From: Sandaracinus amylolyticus
GTDB lineage: Bacteria > Myxococcota_A > Polyangia > Polyangiales > Sandaracinaceae
DNA: 64,000 nucleotides
Direction of reading: 5' to 3'
Assembly: GCF_000737325.1 (NCBI RefSeq)
Contig: NZ_CP011125.1
Location: 3,782,001-3,846,000, forward strand
In this document: positions 48,238 to 56,863 of the stretch, piece after piece
Numbering within the stretch: position 1 is the stretch's first letter
Layout: every line of letters starts with the position of its first letter
Notes under the pieces: generated by a model
The model's input: only the letters and a program-made list of their open reading frames with translations
What the model was told of the DNA's origin: nothing
Databases searched by the model: none
Made by a program: the position numbers and the translations under genes

Positions 48238-48849
48238 ATGAGACACGTCATCGCTCGGCTTCTGTCGGTGCTCTCCGCGATCGCGCTCGCCTCCGGCTGT
48301 GGTGGCGCGCAGCAGACCTCGTCGACGACGACACCTCCGGTCGCCGCGATCCCGCTGCAGGACGCGCCTTCCGCGCCGGAGACGCTGCTCGTCGAGAGCG
48401 ACGACTTCGAGCCGAACGGCGCGCTCGCGATGCAGCAGGTGTTCGCCGGGTTCGGATGCACAGGCGAGAACCGCTCGCCCTCGCTGCGCTGGAGCGGTGC
48501 GCCCGAGGGCACGCGCAGCTACGCGATCGTCGTGCACGACCCCGATGCGCCGACCGGCGTCGGGTTCTTCCACTGGGTCGTCGTCGATCTCCCCGCGAGC
48601 GCGACGTCGATCGAGTCCGGCGCCGCGTTGCCCGAGGGGGCGCGCGCGCTCCACACCGACTTCGGCGGGCCCGGCTACGGTGGACCTTGCCCGCCCCCCG
48701 GTCCCGCGCATCGCTACGTGTTCAGCGTCTACGCGCTCGACGTCGATCACCTCGAGCTGCCCGACGGCGCGACCGGCGCGCTCGTGCGCTTCGCGATCGC
48801 GCCGCACGTGCTCTCGTACGGTCGGCTCGTCGGGACGTTCGCGCGCTGA
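48238..48849 (+). CDS. PEBP/YbhB-family lipoprotein
   Basis: 203 residues. Signal peptide with lipobox LASGC near residue 21. After a short Ser/Thr/Pro linker comes a PEBP (YbhB/YbcL) domain: GENRSPSLRWSGAPEGTRSYAIVVHDPDAPTG and GFFHWVVVDLP, with the ligand-binding His/Asp pair, then HRYVFSVYALD. Family members bind phosphorylated ligands or lipids; physiological function is unclear. Expected in the periplasm or outer surface. Tail to tail with the glycosyltransferase. Confidence 0.9.
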   Translation: MRHVIARLLSVLSAIALASGCGGAQQTSSTTTPPVAAIPLQDAPSAPETLLVESDDFEPNGALAMQQVFAGFGCTGENRSPSLRWSGAPEGTRSYAIVVHDPDAPTGVGFFHWVVVDLPASATSIESGAALPEGARALHTDFGGPGYGGPCPPPGPAHRYVFSVYALDVDHLELPDGATGALVRFAIAPHVLSYGRLVGTFAR

Positions 48850-49863
48850 TCACGTCGTCGCGGGCGTGAGCGCGCCGCGCGTCGCCAGCGCACGCCCGAG
48901 GAACAGCGGATTGCCGACCACGTAACGGCGCGCCATGCGTCGCGGCTCCATCAGGAGCCGCCACGCCCACTCGAGCCCGACCTCGCGCCATGCGTCGGGC
49001 GCGCGCGCGATGGCGCCCGAGAACATGTCGAAGAGGCCGCCCACGGTGAGCACGGTGACGCCACCCGCGTCCGCGAGGTGCCGCCATGCCCAGAGCTCCT
49101 GGCGCGGGCTCCCCATGCCGACGAGGACGATGGCGCGACCGAGGTCGCGCACCCGCGCGGCGATGTGCCGCGATCCCGCCTCTCCGAGGAACCCGTGCGA
49201 GACGAAGGGCACGTCGATCTCCGGGATGTCGGCGCGCAGCCGCGCAGCGCATCGCTCGGCGATCCCCTCGCGCGCGCCCACGAGCACGACCGGCACGCCT
49301 CGCTCTGCCGCGCGCCGACACAGGAGCGGGAAGAGGTCGGTGCCGTTCACGTTGTGGCGCAGCTCGACGCCGCGCATGCGCGCGGCGAGGCGCACGCCGA
49401 TGCCATCGGGCAGCACCAGATCTGCGCGCGACAGCGCGCGGGAGAGCGCGTCGTCCTCGTAGGCGAGATTGAGCAGGTGCGCGTGCGCGAAGTGCACGAT
49501 GCGCGCGCGATCGGCGCGCGGCGCGTCGACGATGGCGTGCAGCGCCTCGTCGACCGTGAGGTTGTCGACGCACGCCGACACGAGGTGCGGCCTGCGCTCG
49601 AAGACGAGCTCGCGCTCGGGCACGAGCGCGTTCGCGAGCGCGGCGCGCGCGACGACCTTCGTGTCGCTCCACCACGAGCGCTCGGGGCTCGCGAGGTATG
49701 TGCGCTCCGCTTCGACGAGATCGACGTACTCGATGCCGAGCAGGGCGCGCGCTTCGATCGGCGAGATCCATCCGCGCGGTGCGCCGTCGTCGGCGCGGCT
49801 GCCGACGATCGGGCTGGCGCCTCGTAGGACGGAAGTCAGCGTTGCACGCGGCAACAAGCGCAT
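48850..49863 (-). CDS. WecG/TagA/CpsF-family glycosyltransferase
   Basis: 337 residues from ATG 49863, with AGGAGG nearby on its coding strand. Family motifs: VSACVDNLTVDEALHAI, ARIVHFAHAHLLNLAYEDD, ADLVLPDGIGV, HNVNGTDLFPLL and LVGMGSPRQELWAW. WecG and TagA transfer ManNAc-type sugars from UDP or CMP donors to lipid-linked intermediates of enterobacterial common antigen or teichoic acid. About 85 extra N-terminal residues precede the family domain. No polysaccharide cluster is around it, so the product is unknown. Confidence 0.88.
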   Translation of the reverse strand: MRLLPRATLTSVLRGASPIVGSRADDGAPRGWISPIEARALLGIEYVDLVEAERTYLASPERSWWSDTKVVARAALANALVPERELVFERRPHLVSACVDNLTVDEALHAIVDAPRADRARIVHFAHAHLLNLAYEDDALSRALSRADLVLPDGIGVRLAARMRGVELRHNVNGTDLFPLLCRRAAERGVPVVLVGAREGIAERCAARLRADIPEIDVPFVSHGFLGEAGSRHIAARVRDLGRAIVLVGMGSPRQELWAWRHLADAGGVTVLTVGGLFDMFSGAIARAPDAWREVGLEWAWRLLMEPRRMARRYVVGNPLFLGRALATRGALTPATT

Positions 49864-50244
49864 GTCGTGGCTCCTCCTGGCGAGCCGGATCCCGGCGCGT
49901 CGCGAGCGAGCGAGCGCGAGATCCGGTCTGGAGATCGGGTGGACGTGGAACAGCGCTGCTGGGTGCCGCGACCCAGTGCAGTGTTCGCGCCGAAGGTCCC
50001 CCGTGTCGCGACGGCTCGCGCGCCGCACCGGTTCCGCGCCCGAGGCGTCCAGAACGCCACGACGGCGGCGTGGTGCGCCTCACTCGCGACGTCCGAGCGC
50101 GTCACCACGCGACGTGCGCGCCCGCATCGGCGGGCGAGCGCGGCCGCGCGCGCACGTGGCGCTCGCCCGCAGGAGGGTGTTTCCCCGCGGGCACACCGCG
50201 GCATCGCCGATGTCACGCGCGCCCGGACGCGCCCGCCGGCGCGC
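49864..50244. other. Intergenic region without a recognised gene
   Basis: Between two minus-strand genes. It has a perfect 11-bp stem (GCGGGCGAGCG, 50130-50140, with CGCTCGCCCGC, 50160-50170) and a 6-bp hairpin (CTGGGT/ACCCAG). No terminator U-tract, no tandem repeat and no supported coding frame. Probably the 3' end of the downstream reductase transcript and the leader of the glycosyltransferase. Confidence 0.5.
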
Positions 50245-51513
50245 TCACTCGACGCGGAACACCATGCCTGCGCGGCGCAGTCGCTCGACGAGCCGCATGC
50301 CCATCGTGCTCGCGGGCGTGCGGATGCCGCCCGGCGCGTCGAGCTGCGCGCCGTCGAGCGCGAGGCAGAGCGCCGCCTCGGAGAGCATCTTCGCGGTCTC
50401 GCCGTAGCCGGGATCGGCCTTGCCCTCGACGCGCCCACGCAGCGTGACCTCGCGCCCGTCGGCCGCGCGTCCTCTGCCGATCAGCCGGACGACGAAGTAG
50501 CCGCGCTCGCGCGCCTCGCGATCCGGTCCCTCACCGGGCTTCGGCAGCACGCGGTTCTCGAGGACGCGGCGGATCGGCTTCACGCTCGCCGCGGCCACGA
50601 ACGCGCCGAGCCCCGCGGTCATCGCGCTCGCGAAGATCGCGCCCTTCGCGCCGCGGCCGGTGCTCATCGCCTCGGAGTAGCGGAAGTCGCGGCCGTACGC
50701 GAAGTCGAGCAGGTAGTTGCTGCGCCGCACGACGCGCGTGTTGATCGCGGCCATCACGAAGGGCCCGGTCCACATGCCGAGCTCGCGATCGAAGCGCACG
50801 CCGCGCTGATCGGAGCCGTCGCGCCCGCGCGCCTCGCGTGGTACGAGCGCGTACGGATCGCCCACGATGCGCAGCACCGAGCGATCGCGCGCGACTTCGT
50901 CGAGGATGTTCAGCATGCTCGCGATCGTCCCGCCGCTCGGCGCGCCGCGTGACTCGCCGGCGAAGAAGCGCACCTCGTCGAGGTGCCCGCCGTGCTGCGC
51001 GCGCATCGCGTCCTGCAGCATGAGCGTGCCGAGATCCGAGGGGATCGAGTCGAACCCGCAGCAGTGCACGATGCGCGCGCCGGTGCGCACCGCTTCGTCG
51101 TGGTGCCGCTCGATCATGCGACGGATGAACTGCACCTCGCCCGTGAGATCGCAGTAGTCGGTGCCGTGGCGCACGCACGCGGCGACGAGCTTCTCGCCGT
51201 ACTTCGCGTAGGGGCCGACGGTGGTGCACACGACCTCCGCGCGCGACGCGACGTTCGACAGCGCGGCTTCGTCGTTCGCGTCGGCGACGAGGATCGGCCA
51301 GTCGCCCGCCTTCGGATGCACGTCGCGAAGCGAGGCGCGCACGCGCTCGAGCTTCGCGCGATCGCGGCCCGCGAGCGCGATGCGCACGTCGGTGTCGCCG
51401 TGGTGGCGCGCGAGGTGCTCGGCGACGAGCGCGCCGGTGAAGCCCGTCGCGCCGAAGAGGACGATGTCGTGCTCGCGGGAGCGATCGCGGGTGCGTGGAA
51501 GGGTCGCGGTCAT
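50245..51513 (-). CDS. Saccharopine-dehydrogenase-like / trans-acting enoyl reductase family protein
   Basis: 422 residues from ATG 51513. Rossmann start DIVLFGATGFTGALVAEHL, then RIALAGRDRAKLERVR, CTTVGPYAKYGEKLVAACV, HGTDYCDLTGEVQFIR and VHCCGFDSIPSDLGTLML. This is the pattern of eukaryotic saccharopine dehydrogenase-like oxidoreductases and the mycobacterial trans-acting enoyl reductase (Rv2953). Likely NAD(P)H-dependent and possibly lipid-related; substrate not known. Its start overlaps the stop of the upstream membrane protein by 4 bp. Confidence 0.88.
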   Translation of the reverse strand: MTATLPRTRDRSREHDIVLFGATGFTGALVAEHLARHHGDTDVRIALAGRDRAKLERVRASLRDVHPKAGDWPILVADANDEAALSNVASRAEVVCTTVGPYAKYGEKLVAACVRHGTDYCDLTGEVQFIRRMIERHHDEAVRTGARIVHCCGFDSIPSDLGTLMLQDAMRAQHGGHLDEVRFFAGESRGAPSGGTIASMLNILDEVARDRSVLRIVGDPYALVPREARGRDGSDQRGVRFDRELGMWTGPFVMAAINTRVVRRSNYLLDFAYGRDFRYSEAMSTGRGAKGAIFASAMTAGLGAFVAAASVKPIRRVLENRVLPKPGEGPDREARERGYFVVRLIGRGRAADGREVTLRGRVEGKADPGYGETAKMLSEAALCLALDGAQLDAPGGIRTPASTMGMRLVERLRRAGMVFRVE

Positions 51514-52046
51514 GGCCGCGGAGCGGAGCACGACGCGCGCGCGAGGTCGAGCCCTCTGCCGTCCCAGTCGACGATCGCGCGATCGAGGCGCTCGGGATCG
51601 ACCAGCGCGCAGACCCAGCGCTCGTGGTGATCGCGCGTGCGGCCCGCGCCGAGGATCCACGTGACGACGATCTCGCGCGTCGGAGCGCCCTCGGGATGCA
51701 GACGGAGCGTGATGCGGAACGTGCGGCGCCGGTTCACGCGACCGGCGCTGCGGCCGATCCGCACGAGCTCGGCGCGCATCGGGATGCCGCGGGCGAGGAT
51801 GCGCGAGAGGCTCGCGGCGCTCCGCAGCGCGTCGATCGCGAAGAGCGCGAACATCGCGCTCGCGAGAGACGTCGCACCGAGCGCGATCACGACCTCGACG
51901 AGCGGCGGCGGATGATGCGCGAGCAGGTCGAGCAGCGCTGCGATCGTGAGCACCACCGCGATGACGCCGAAGACGAGCGCGGGCACCGCCATCGCGGCGG
52001 CGCCGAGCCAGTGGGTGTTCCGGATGGAGGAGGGATCCGAGCGCAT
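51510..52046 (-). CDS. Membrane protein of unknown function
   Basis: 178 residues. Two hydrophobic helices (about 12-42 and 48-70), then a basic soluble part (about 80-178) with beta-like text (TFRITLRLHPEGAPTREIVVTWIL) similar to DUF3592-type proteins in layout, though I do not recognise it with confidence. Overlaps the reductase start by 4 bp and is therefore translated with it. Probably inner membrane. Confidence 0.7.
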   Translation of the reverse strand: MRSDPSSIRNTHWLGAAAMAVPALVFGVIAVVLTIAALLDLLAHHPPPLVEVVIALGATSLASAMFALFAIDALRSAASLSRILARGIPMRAELVRIGRSAGRVNRRRTFRITLRLHPEGAPTREIVVTWILGAGRTRDHHERWVCALVDPERLDRAIVDWDGRGLDLARASCSAPRP

Positions 52047-52146
52047 CGGAGGCGCGCGTACTCACGCCCCGTGCCGCCCCGGATCGTCCAATTTCCGCGA
52101 GTTTCAGGCGCTCTGTCGCCGTGCGCGCACGTGCGGCGGCGTGCGA

Positions 52147-53259
52147 TCAGCCCTCGACCATCGCCTGGACCTTGAGCCCGCCGAGATCGGTGAGGAACGC
52201 GCTCTTCAGCGGCAATCCCGTCGCGTACGCGAGCTTGCGATCGTGGGCTGCGATCGTGAGCCGTACGTCGTCGCCGAGCGCGCGCCGCAGCTGACCGAGG
52301 CCGCGGTGCAGCGCGCGCAGATCGGGCCCCGGGCCGAGCCGCTCGCCCCACGGCGGGTTCGTGACGACGCGCGGGGTCGCGCCGCGCGTGACGCCCGGAC
52401 CGATCGCAGACGCGGCCGTCGAGAGCGCGCCGACCTCGAACGTGATCGCATCGAGCACGCCCGCGCGCTCGGCGTTCGCGCGCGCCGCGTCGATCGCCTT
52501 CGCATCGCGATCACGCGCGACGATGGTGGCGACGCTCGGACGCAGCCGCGATCGCGCGCGCTCTCGTGCCTGCGCCAGCGCCACACCATCGTCGAGCGCG
52601 GTGCGCTCCATCGCGAAGCCGCGCTCGAGGCCGGGCGCGTGACCCATCGCGATGCGCGCCGCCTCGATCGCGATCGTGCCCGAGCCGCACATCGGATCGA
52701 CGAGGAGGCTCACCCCGTCCCAGCCCGACGCGATCACCAGCGCGCGCGCGAGGTCCTCGCGCAGCGGCGCGCGATGTGGATCGAGCCGATACCCGCGGCG
52801 GTGCAGCGCGTCGCCCGACGCGTCGATCGAGATCGTGCAGCGATCCTCGAAGAGCCGGACGACGATCGGGATCTCGTCGCCGCCCTTCGGATCGTCGCCG
52901 AGGCGTGCTCGGATCGCGCGCTCCACGCGCTCGGTGATCGCGCCGGTGTGGAACACACGCGAACGCTGCGCCGTCGCGCGCACCCGGCGCGGCACGTCGC
53001 GTCGCAGCCATCCCGACCACGGCAGCCGCGCGACGTGCTGCTCGATGCGATCGAGATCCTTCGCGTGGAACGACGCGACGCGCACAAGCACGTGGCTCGC
53101 GAGGCCGAGCTCGACGAGCAGCGTCGCGAGCGTGTCGCGATCGCCGCTCGTCTCGACGCCACCGCGCTCGACGTGCGGCTCGCAACCGAGCGCGCGCATC
53201 TCCTCCGCGAGCAGCGGCTCGAGCCCGGGCGCGCACGCGACGAAGATCGCGAGCTGCAT
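52147..53259 (-). CDS. THUMP-domain RNA methyltransferase (RlmL/K-like)
   Basis: 370 residues from ATG 53259. N-terminal ferredoxin-like/THUMP domains (about 1-155; ACAPGLEPLLAEEMRALG start) bind RNA. The methyltransferase domain has motif I VDPMCGSGTIAIEA and the catalytic NPPWGERL, as in the N2-guanine methyltransferases of 23S rRNA (RlmL type) and Trm14-like enzymes. Much shorter than E. coli RlmKL because the second domain is absent. Its start overlaps the stop of the lipoprotein by one base. Confidence 0.9.
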   Translation of the reverse strand: MQLAIFVACAPGLEPLLAEEMRALGCEPHVERGGVETSGDRDTLATLLVELGLASHVLVRVASFHAKDLDRIEQHVARLPWSGWLRRDVPRRVRATAQRSRVFHTGAITERVERAIRARLGDDPKGGDEIPIVVRLFEDRCTISIDASGDALHRRGYRLDPHRAPLREDLARALVIASGWDGVSLLVDPMCGSGTIAIEAARIAMGHAPGLERGFAMERTALDDGVALAQARERARSRLRPSVATIVARDRDAKAIDAARANAERAGVLDAITFEVGALSTAASAIGPGVTRGATPRVVTNPPWGERLGPGPDLRALHRGLGQLRRALGDDVRLTIAAHDRKLAYATGLPLKSAFLTDLGGLKVQAMVEG

Positions 53260-53774
53260 CAGGGCTCCGCGCTCGAAGGCTGCTCGGGCGCGGGCGCGCG
53301 CAGCAGGTCGCGCACCTCGGCGAAGCGCTCGTTCGGCACCGTGATCGCGAGGTCGTAGTGCGCGATGCGCCAGCGCCCGTCCTCGCCTCGCAGCAGCACC
53401 GCGCTGCCGCGCGCGGGGCCGAGGTTCACCGTCTCGAGATCCTCGTCGAGCCACGCGACGTCGCCGCGCACGAGCACGTCGCGGCGCACGGCGCGCATGC
53501 GCCACCCTCGTCCCGCTTCGAACGCGGGATGCGCATACTCCCGGAACTGCTGAGGATTCCAGCGCTCCGTCGCGTCGGTCCCCAGGAAGATCGCGTCGTC
53601 GGTGAGGTGCGCGAAGTAGCGCGCCTCGTCGGAGCTCGCGGCCGCGTCGTGCCAGTCGTCCATCACCGCGTCGATCGCCGCGCGCTCGTCGGCGCTCGCG
53701 TCGTGGACGACCGGACGGGGGCACGACGCGCACGCGCCGAGCACGAGGACGGAGAGCACGAGGAGCGATCGCAT
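53259..53774 (-). CDS. SnoaL/DUF4440-like lipoprotein
   Basis: 171 residues from ATG 53774. Signal peptide with lipobox LVLGAC near residue 15. The mature part has the NTF2-like fold pattern: AIDAVMDDWHDAAASSDEARYFAHLTDDAIFLGTDATERW, then HPAFEAGRGW, then DVAWLDEDLE and RWRIAHYDL. This matches SnoaL-like/calcium-calmodulin-kinase-associated domains. No catalytic residues are certain. Overlaps the methyltransferase start; divergent from the FAD oxidoreductase. Confidence 0.85.
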   Translation of the reverse strand: MRSLLVLSVLVLGACASCPRPVVHDASADERAAIDAVMDDWHDAAASSDEARYFAHLTDDAIFLGTDATERWNPQQFREYAHPAFEAGRGWRMRAVRRDVLVRGDVAWLDEDLETVNLGPARGSAVLLRGEDGRWRIAHYDLAITVPNERFAEVRDLLRAPAPEQPSSAEP

Positions 53775-53839
53775 GAGGCGCGCTTCGTACCACGCGCGCG
53801 TCATGTGATCGCGCGGCGTGGGCTTATGCATCGTCGAGA

Positions 53840-55480
53840 ATGGCCGCAGCAGCTCCGGTGGACGCCGACGTGGTGGTGATCGGCTCGGGCGCGGGAGGGC
53901 TCGCGGCGGCGGTCGCGCTCGCGCAGGCGGGCCGGCGCGTGCTCGTGCTCGAGCAGCACTACCTGCCGGGCGGATGGTGCCACTCGTTCCCGCTCGGCGG
54001 GTTCCGCTGGAGCCCCGGCGTGCACTACATCGGTGAGCTCGCGCCGGGGAAGATGGCGCGCCGCATCTACGAAGGGCTCGGGCTCGGCGGTGATCTCGCG
54101 TTCCACGAGCTCGATCCCGAGGGATACGACGAGGTCCGCGTCGGGCCGCGCGAGCGCTTCGCGATCCCCGCGGGACGCGAGGCGCTCGTCGATCGTCTGA
54201 GCGCGCGCTTCCCGCAGGAGCGCGAGGGCATCGCGCGCTACGTCGAGACCACGTCGAAGATCGGCGCGGGGCTCGCGACGCTGCTCGATCTCGATGGACC
54301 GCTCGACGCGCTGACCCTCCCGCTGCGGGCGCCGACGCTCGCGCGCTGGGCGATGCGCTCCGCGAAGTCGCTGATCGATGCGCACGTCGAGGACCCGATG
54401 CTGCGCGCGATCCTCGCGGCGCAGTCGGGCGATCACGGGCTGCCGCCTTCGCTCGCACCGGCACCCCTGCACGCGGCGGTGTTCGGTCACTACGCCGATG
54501 GTGGGTACTACCCGGAGGGCGGCGCGGCGTCGCTCCCGCGCGCGTTCATCAAGGCGCTCTCGCGCGCCGGCGGATCGATCCGCGTGCGCACCGCGGTCGA
54601 TCGCATCCTCGTCGAGCACGGCCGCGCGATCGGCGTGCGCCTCGCGGACGGTCACGAGATCCGCGCGCCGCTCGTGATCAGCAATGCCGATCCGCACGTC
54701 ACGTTCGGGCGGCTGCTCGCGCCGGAGCACGTCCCGGCACGGCTTCGTCGCAAGCTCGCGCGCACGGGGTACTCGACGTCGGCGATCTCGCTGTTCCTCG
54801 CGGTCGACGTCGATCCGCGTCGCTTCGGGCTGAGCTCGGCGAACGTGTGGTGGTTCGAGGACGACGACGTCGACGGCATCTATCGACGTGGGCTCGAGCC
54901 GTGGGGCTGCGAGCTCGGAGACGTGCCGTTCCTCTTCCTCAGCGCGACCACGCTGAAGGATCCCTCGAAGCGATATCGCGACCCGCAGACGCGGCGCGAG
55001 CAGCACACGCTCGAGGGGTTCACGCTGATCGGCTACGACGCGTTCTCGACCTGGGCCTCGACGCAGCACGACGCGCGTCCCGAGAGCTACGAGGCGCGCA
55101 AGCGCGAGCTCACCGCGCGCATGCTCGCCGCGGTGGAGCGCGTCGCGCCCGGGCTCACGCAGCACGCGACCTTCGTCGAGCTCGGCACGCCGCTGACCAA
55201 CGAGTTCTACGTCGCCGCGAGCTTCGGGAACATGTACGGCACCGCGAAGACGCGCGATCAGATCGGCCCGTTCGCGTGGCCGATCACCACGCCGATCGGA
55301 GGCCTGCTCTGCTGCGGCGCGAGCACGCTCTCGCACGGCGTGATGGGCGCGACCATCTCGGGGCTCGTCGCCGCGCGCACCGCGCTCGGATGCACGTTCG
55401 ACGATCTGCTGCCCACCGGTGGGCCCTCGATCCGGATCGGGCCCGCGTCGATCGACGAGGTCGCGCGCGCGGCGTCCTGA
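53840..55480 (+). CDS. CrtI/RetSat-like FAD-dependent oxidoreductase
   Basis: 546 residues. The dinucleotide-binding start is DVVVIGSGAGGLAAAVALAQAGRRVLVLE, then HYLPGGWCHSF and GVHYIGEL. It belongs to the phytoene desaturase / carotenoid isomerase / retinol saturase superfamily (a CrtI-type oxidoreductase with a C-terminal GLLCCGASTLSHGVMGA FAD region). The exact substrate, carotenoid or other lipid, is not shown. It is 59 bp before the encapsulated ferritin gene; whether it is part of that unit is uncertain. Confidence 0.9.
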   Translation: MAAAAPVDADVVVIGSGAGGLAAAVALAQAGRRVLVLEQHYLPGGWCHSFPLGGFRWSPGVHYIGELAPGKMARRIYEGLGLGGDLAFHELDPEGYDEVRVGPRERFAIPAGREALVDRLSARFPQEREGIARYVETTSKIGAGLATLLDLDGPLDALTLPLRAPTLARWAMRSAKSLIDAHVEDPMLRAILAAQSGDHGLPPSLAPAPLHAAVFGHYADGGYYPEGGAASLPRAFIKALSRAGGSIRVRTAVDRILVEHGRAIGVRLADGHEIRAPLVISNADPHVTFGRLLAPEHVPARLRRKLARTGYSTSAISLFLAVDVDPRRFGLSSANVWWFEDDDVDGIYRRGLEPWGCELGDVPFLFLSATTLKDPSKRYRDPQTRREQHTLEGFTLIGYDAFSTWASTQHDARPESYEARKRELTARMLAAVERVAPGLTQHATFVELGTPLTNEFYVAASFGNMYGTAKTRDQIGPFAWPITTPIGGLLCCGASTLSHGVMGATISGLVAARTALGCTFDDLLPTGGPSIRIGPASIDEVARAAS

Positions 55481-55539
55481 GAACGCATTGTGGCGTCGCG
55501 CGACGGTGCCCAGATGCGACGCCGGAGTCGGAACACAGC

Positions 55540-55935
55540 GTGTCCAGCGAGAACTATCACGAGCCGCTCGAAGAGCTCACCGCGCCCACGCGCGATCTAC
55601 ACCGCGCGATCTCCTCGCTGATGGAGGAGCTGGAGGCGGTCGACTGGTACCAACAACGAGTCGACGCGACGAGCGACGCAGACCTCGCCGCGATCCTCGC
55701 GCACAACCGCGACGAGGAGATCGAGCACGCGATGATGGTGCTCGAGTGGATCCGTCGCCGCTTCCCGAAGTTCGACGAGAACGCGCGCACGTACCTCTTC
55801 TCGCAGGGCGCGATCACCGAGGTCGAGGCGCAGAGCGCGCACGGCGGAGGCGAGGCGCCCCGCGAGCCGAGCGCGACGACGGACGCGTCGGGATCGCTGG
55901 GCATCGGAAGCCTTCGGGCGGGAGCGGGACGATGA
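55540..55935 (+). CDS. Encapsulated ferritin-like protein (EncFtn)
   Basis: 131 residues from GTG 55540. The two-helix EncFtn domain holds MEELEAVDWYQQR (Glu29, Glu30, Glu32, Trp36, Tyr37) and NRDEEIEHAMMVLEW (Glu60, His63). These match the ferroxidase ligands of Rhodospirillum rubrum EncFtn (Glu32, Glu62, His65) with an offset of two, by memory. The C-terminus ends SGSLGIGSLRAGAGR, an encapsulin cargo-targeting peptide. Oxidises Fe2+ inside the shell. Translationally coupled to the encapsulin gene (4-bp overlap). Confidence 0.96.
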   Translation: MSSENYHEPLEELTAPTRDLHRAISSLMEELEAVDWYQQRVDATSDADLAAILAHNRDEEIEHAMMVLEWIRRRFPKFDENARTYLFSQGAITEVEAQSAHGGGEAPREPSATTDASGSLGIGSLRAGAGR

Positions 55936-56726
55936 ACCTGCTGAAGCGAGAGCTGGCGCCGATCACGCCGGAGGCGTGGGCGCAGATCGACGCCGAGGCG
56001 CGTCGCGTGCTCAACCTGCACCTCGCCGCGCGCAAGGTCGTCGACTTCAAGGGCCCGCTCGGATGGGAGAAGGGCGCGGTGAACACCGGGCGCCTCTCGA
56101 CCGTCGACGCGCCGCTCGACGACGTGAGCGCGCGCGTGCGCGTCGTGCTGCCGCTCGTCGAGCTGCGCGCGTACTTCGACCTGCCGATCGACGAGCTCGA
56201 CGATGCGTCGCGCGGCGCGGACGATCTCGACTTCAAGCCGCTGATCGAAGCGGCCGCGCGCATCGCGCGGGCCGAGGATCACGCGGTGTTCAACGGCTAC
56301 GCGGCCGCAGGGATCCGCGGCCTGATCGAGGCGAGCGAGCACGCGCCGGTGTCGCTCGCGCACGCCCGCGAGCTGCCCTTCGCGGTGGTCGAGGCGAAGG
56401 AGGCGCTCCGGCGCGCCGGCGTCGACGGCCCGTACGCGCTCGTGCTCGGGCCGAGGCTCTACGACGAGAACCAGGCCGCGGCGGAGGATGGCTATCCGAT
56501 CCGCAGTCGCGTCGAGCCGCTCGTCGATCGCATCGTGTGGGCGCCGGCGCTCGAGCACGGCGCGCTCGTGTCGATGCGCGGCGGCGACTTCGAGCTCACC
56601 GTCGGACAGGATCTGTCGATCGGGTACGCGTCGCACGACCAGAGCCGCGTGCGCTTGTACCTCACCGAGTCGCTCACGTTCCGCGCGCTCGAGACGAGCG
56701 CGGCGGTGCCGCTGCGTCGCACCTGA
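55932..56726 (+). CDS. Encapsulin shell protein (family 1)
   Basis: 264 residues, the size of a family 1 (HK97-fold) shell protein that usually makes 60-mer T=1 particles. The start MNLLKRELAPITPEAWAQID, ARKVVDFKGPLGWEKGAVNTGRL, PLVELRAYFDLPIDEL and the ending VRLYLTESLTFRALETSAAV match encapsulin shells carrying ferritin-like cargo. Directly overlaps the EncFtn cargo gene. Expected function: iron storage in a sealed nanocompartment. Confidence 0.96.
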   Translation: MNLLKRELAPITPEAWAQIDAEARRVLNLHLAARKVVDFKGPLGWEKGAVNTGRLSTVDAPLDDVSARVRVVLPLVELRAYFDLPIDELDDASRGADDLDFKPLIEAAARIARAEDHAVFNGYAAAGIRGLIEASEHAPVSLAHARELPFAVVEAKEALRRAGVDGPYALVLGPRLYDENQAAAEDGYPIRSRVEPLVDRIVWAPALEHGALVSMRGGDFELTVGQDLSIGYASHDQSRVRLYLTESLTFRALETSAAVPLRRT

Positions 56727-56863
56727 CCCCGCGCGAGCGGGCGCACGGCGCGATTCGTCCCGTCGTGACGCGAGCGCTCACGAGCTTCACGCGAAAGCTC
56801 CGCAGATCGTCAGCCCAACGCGCGGCACGTTCGCTGCTCTTCAGCGCGCGGGGGTACACGAAG

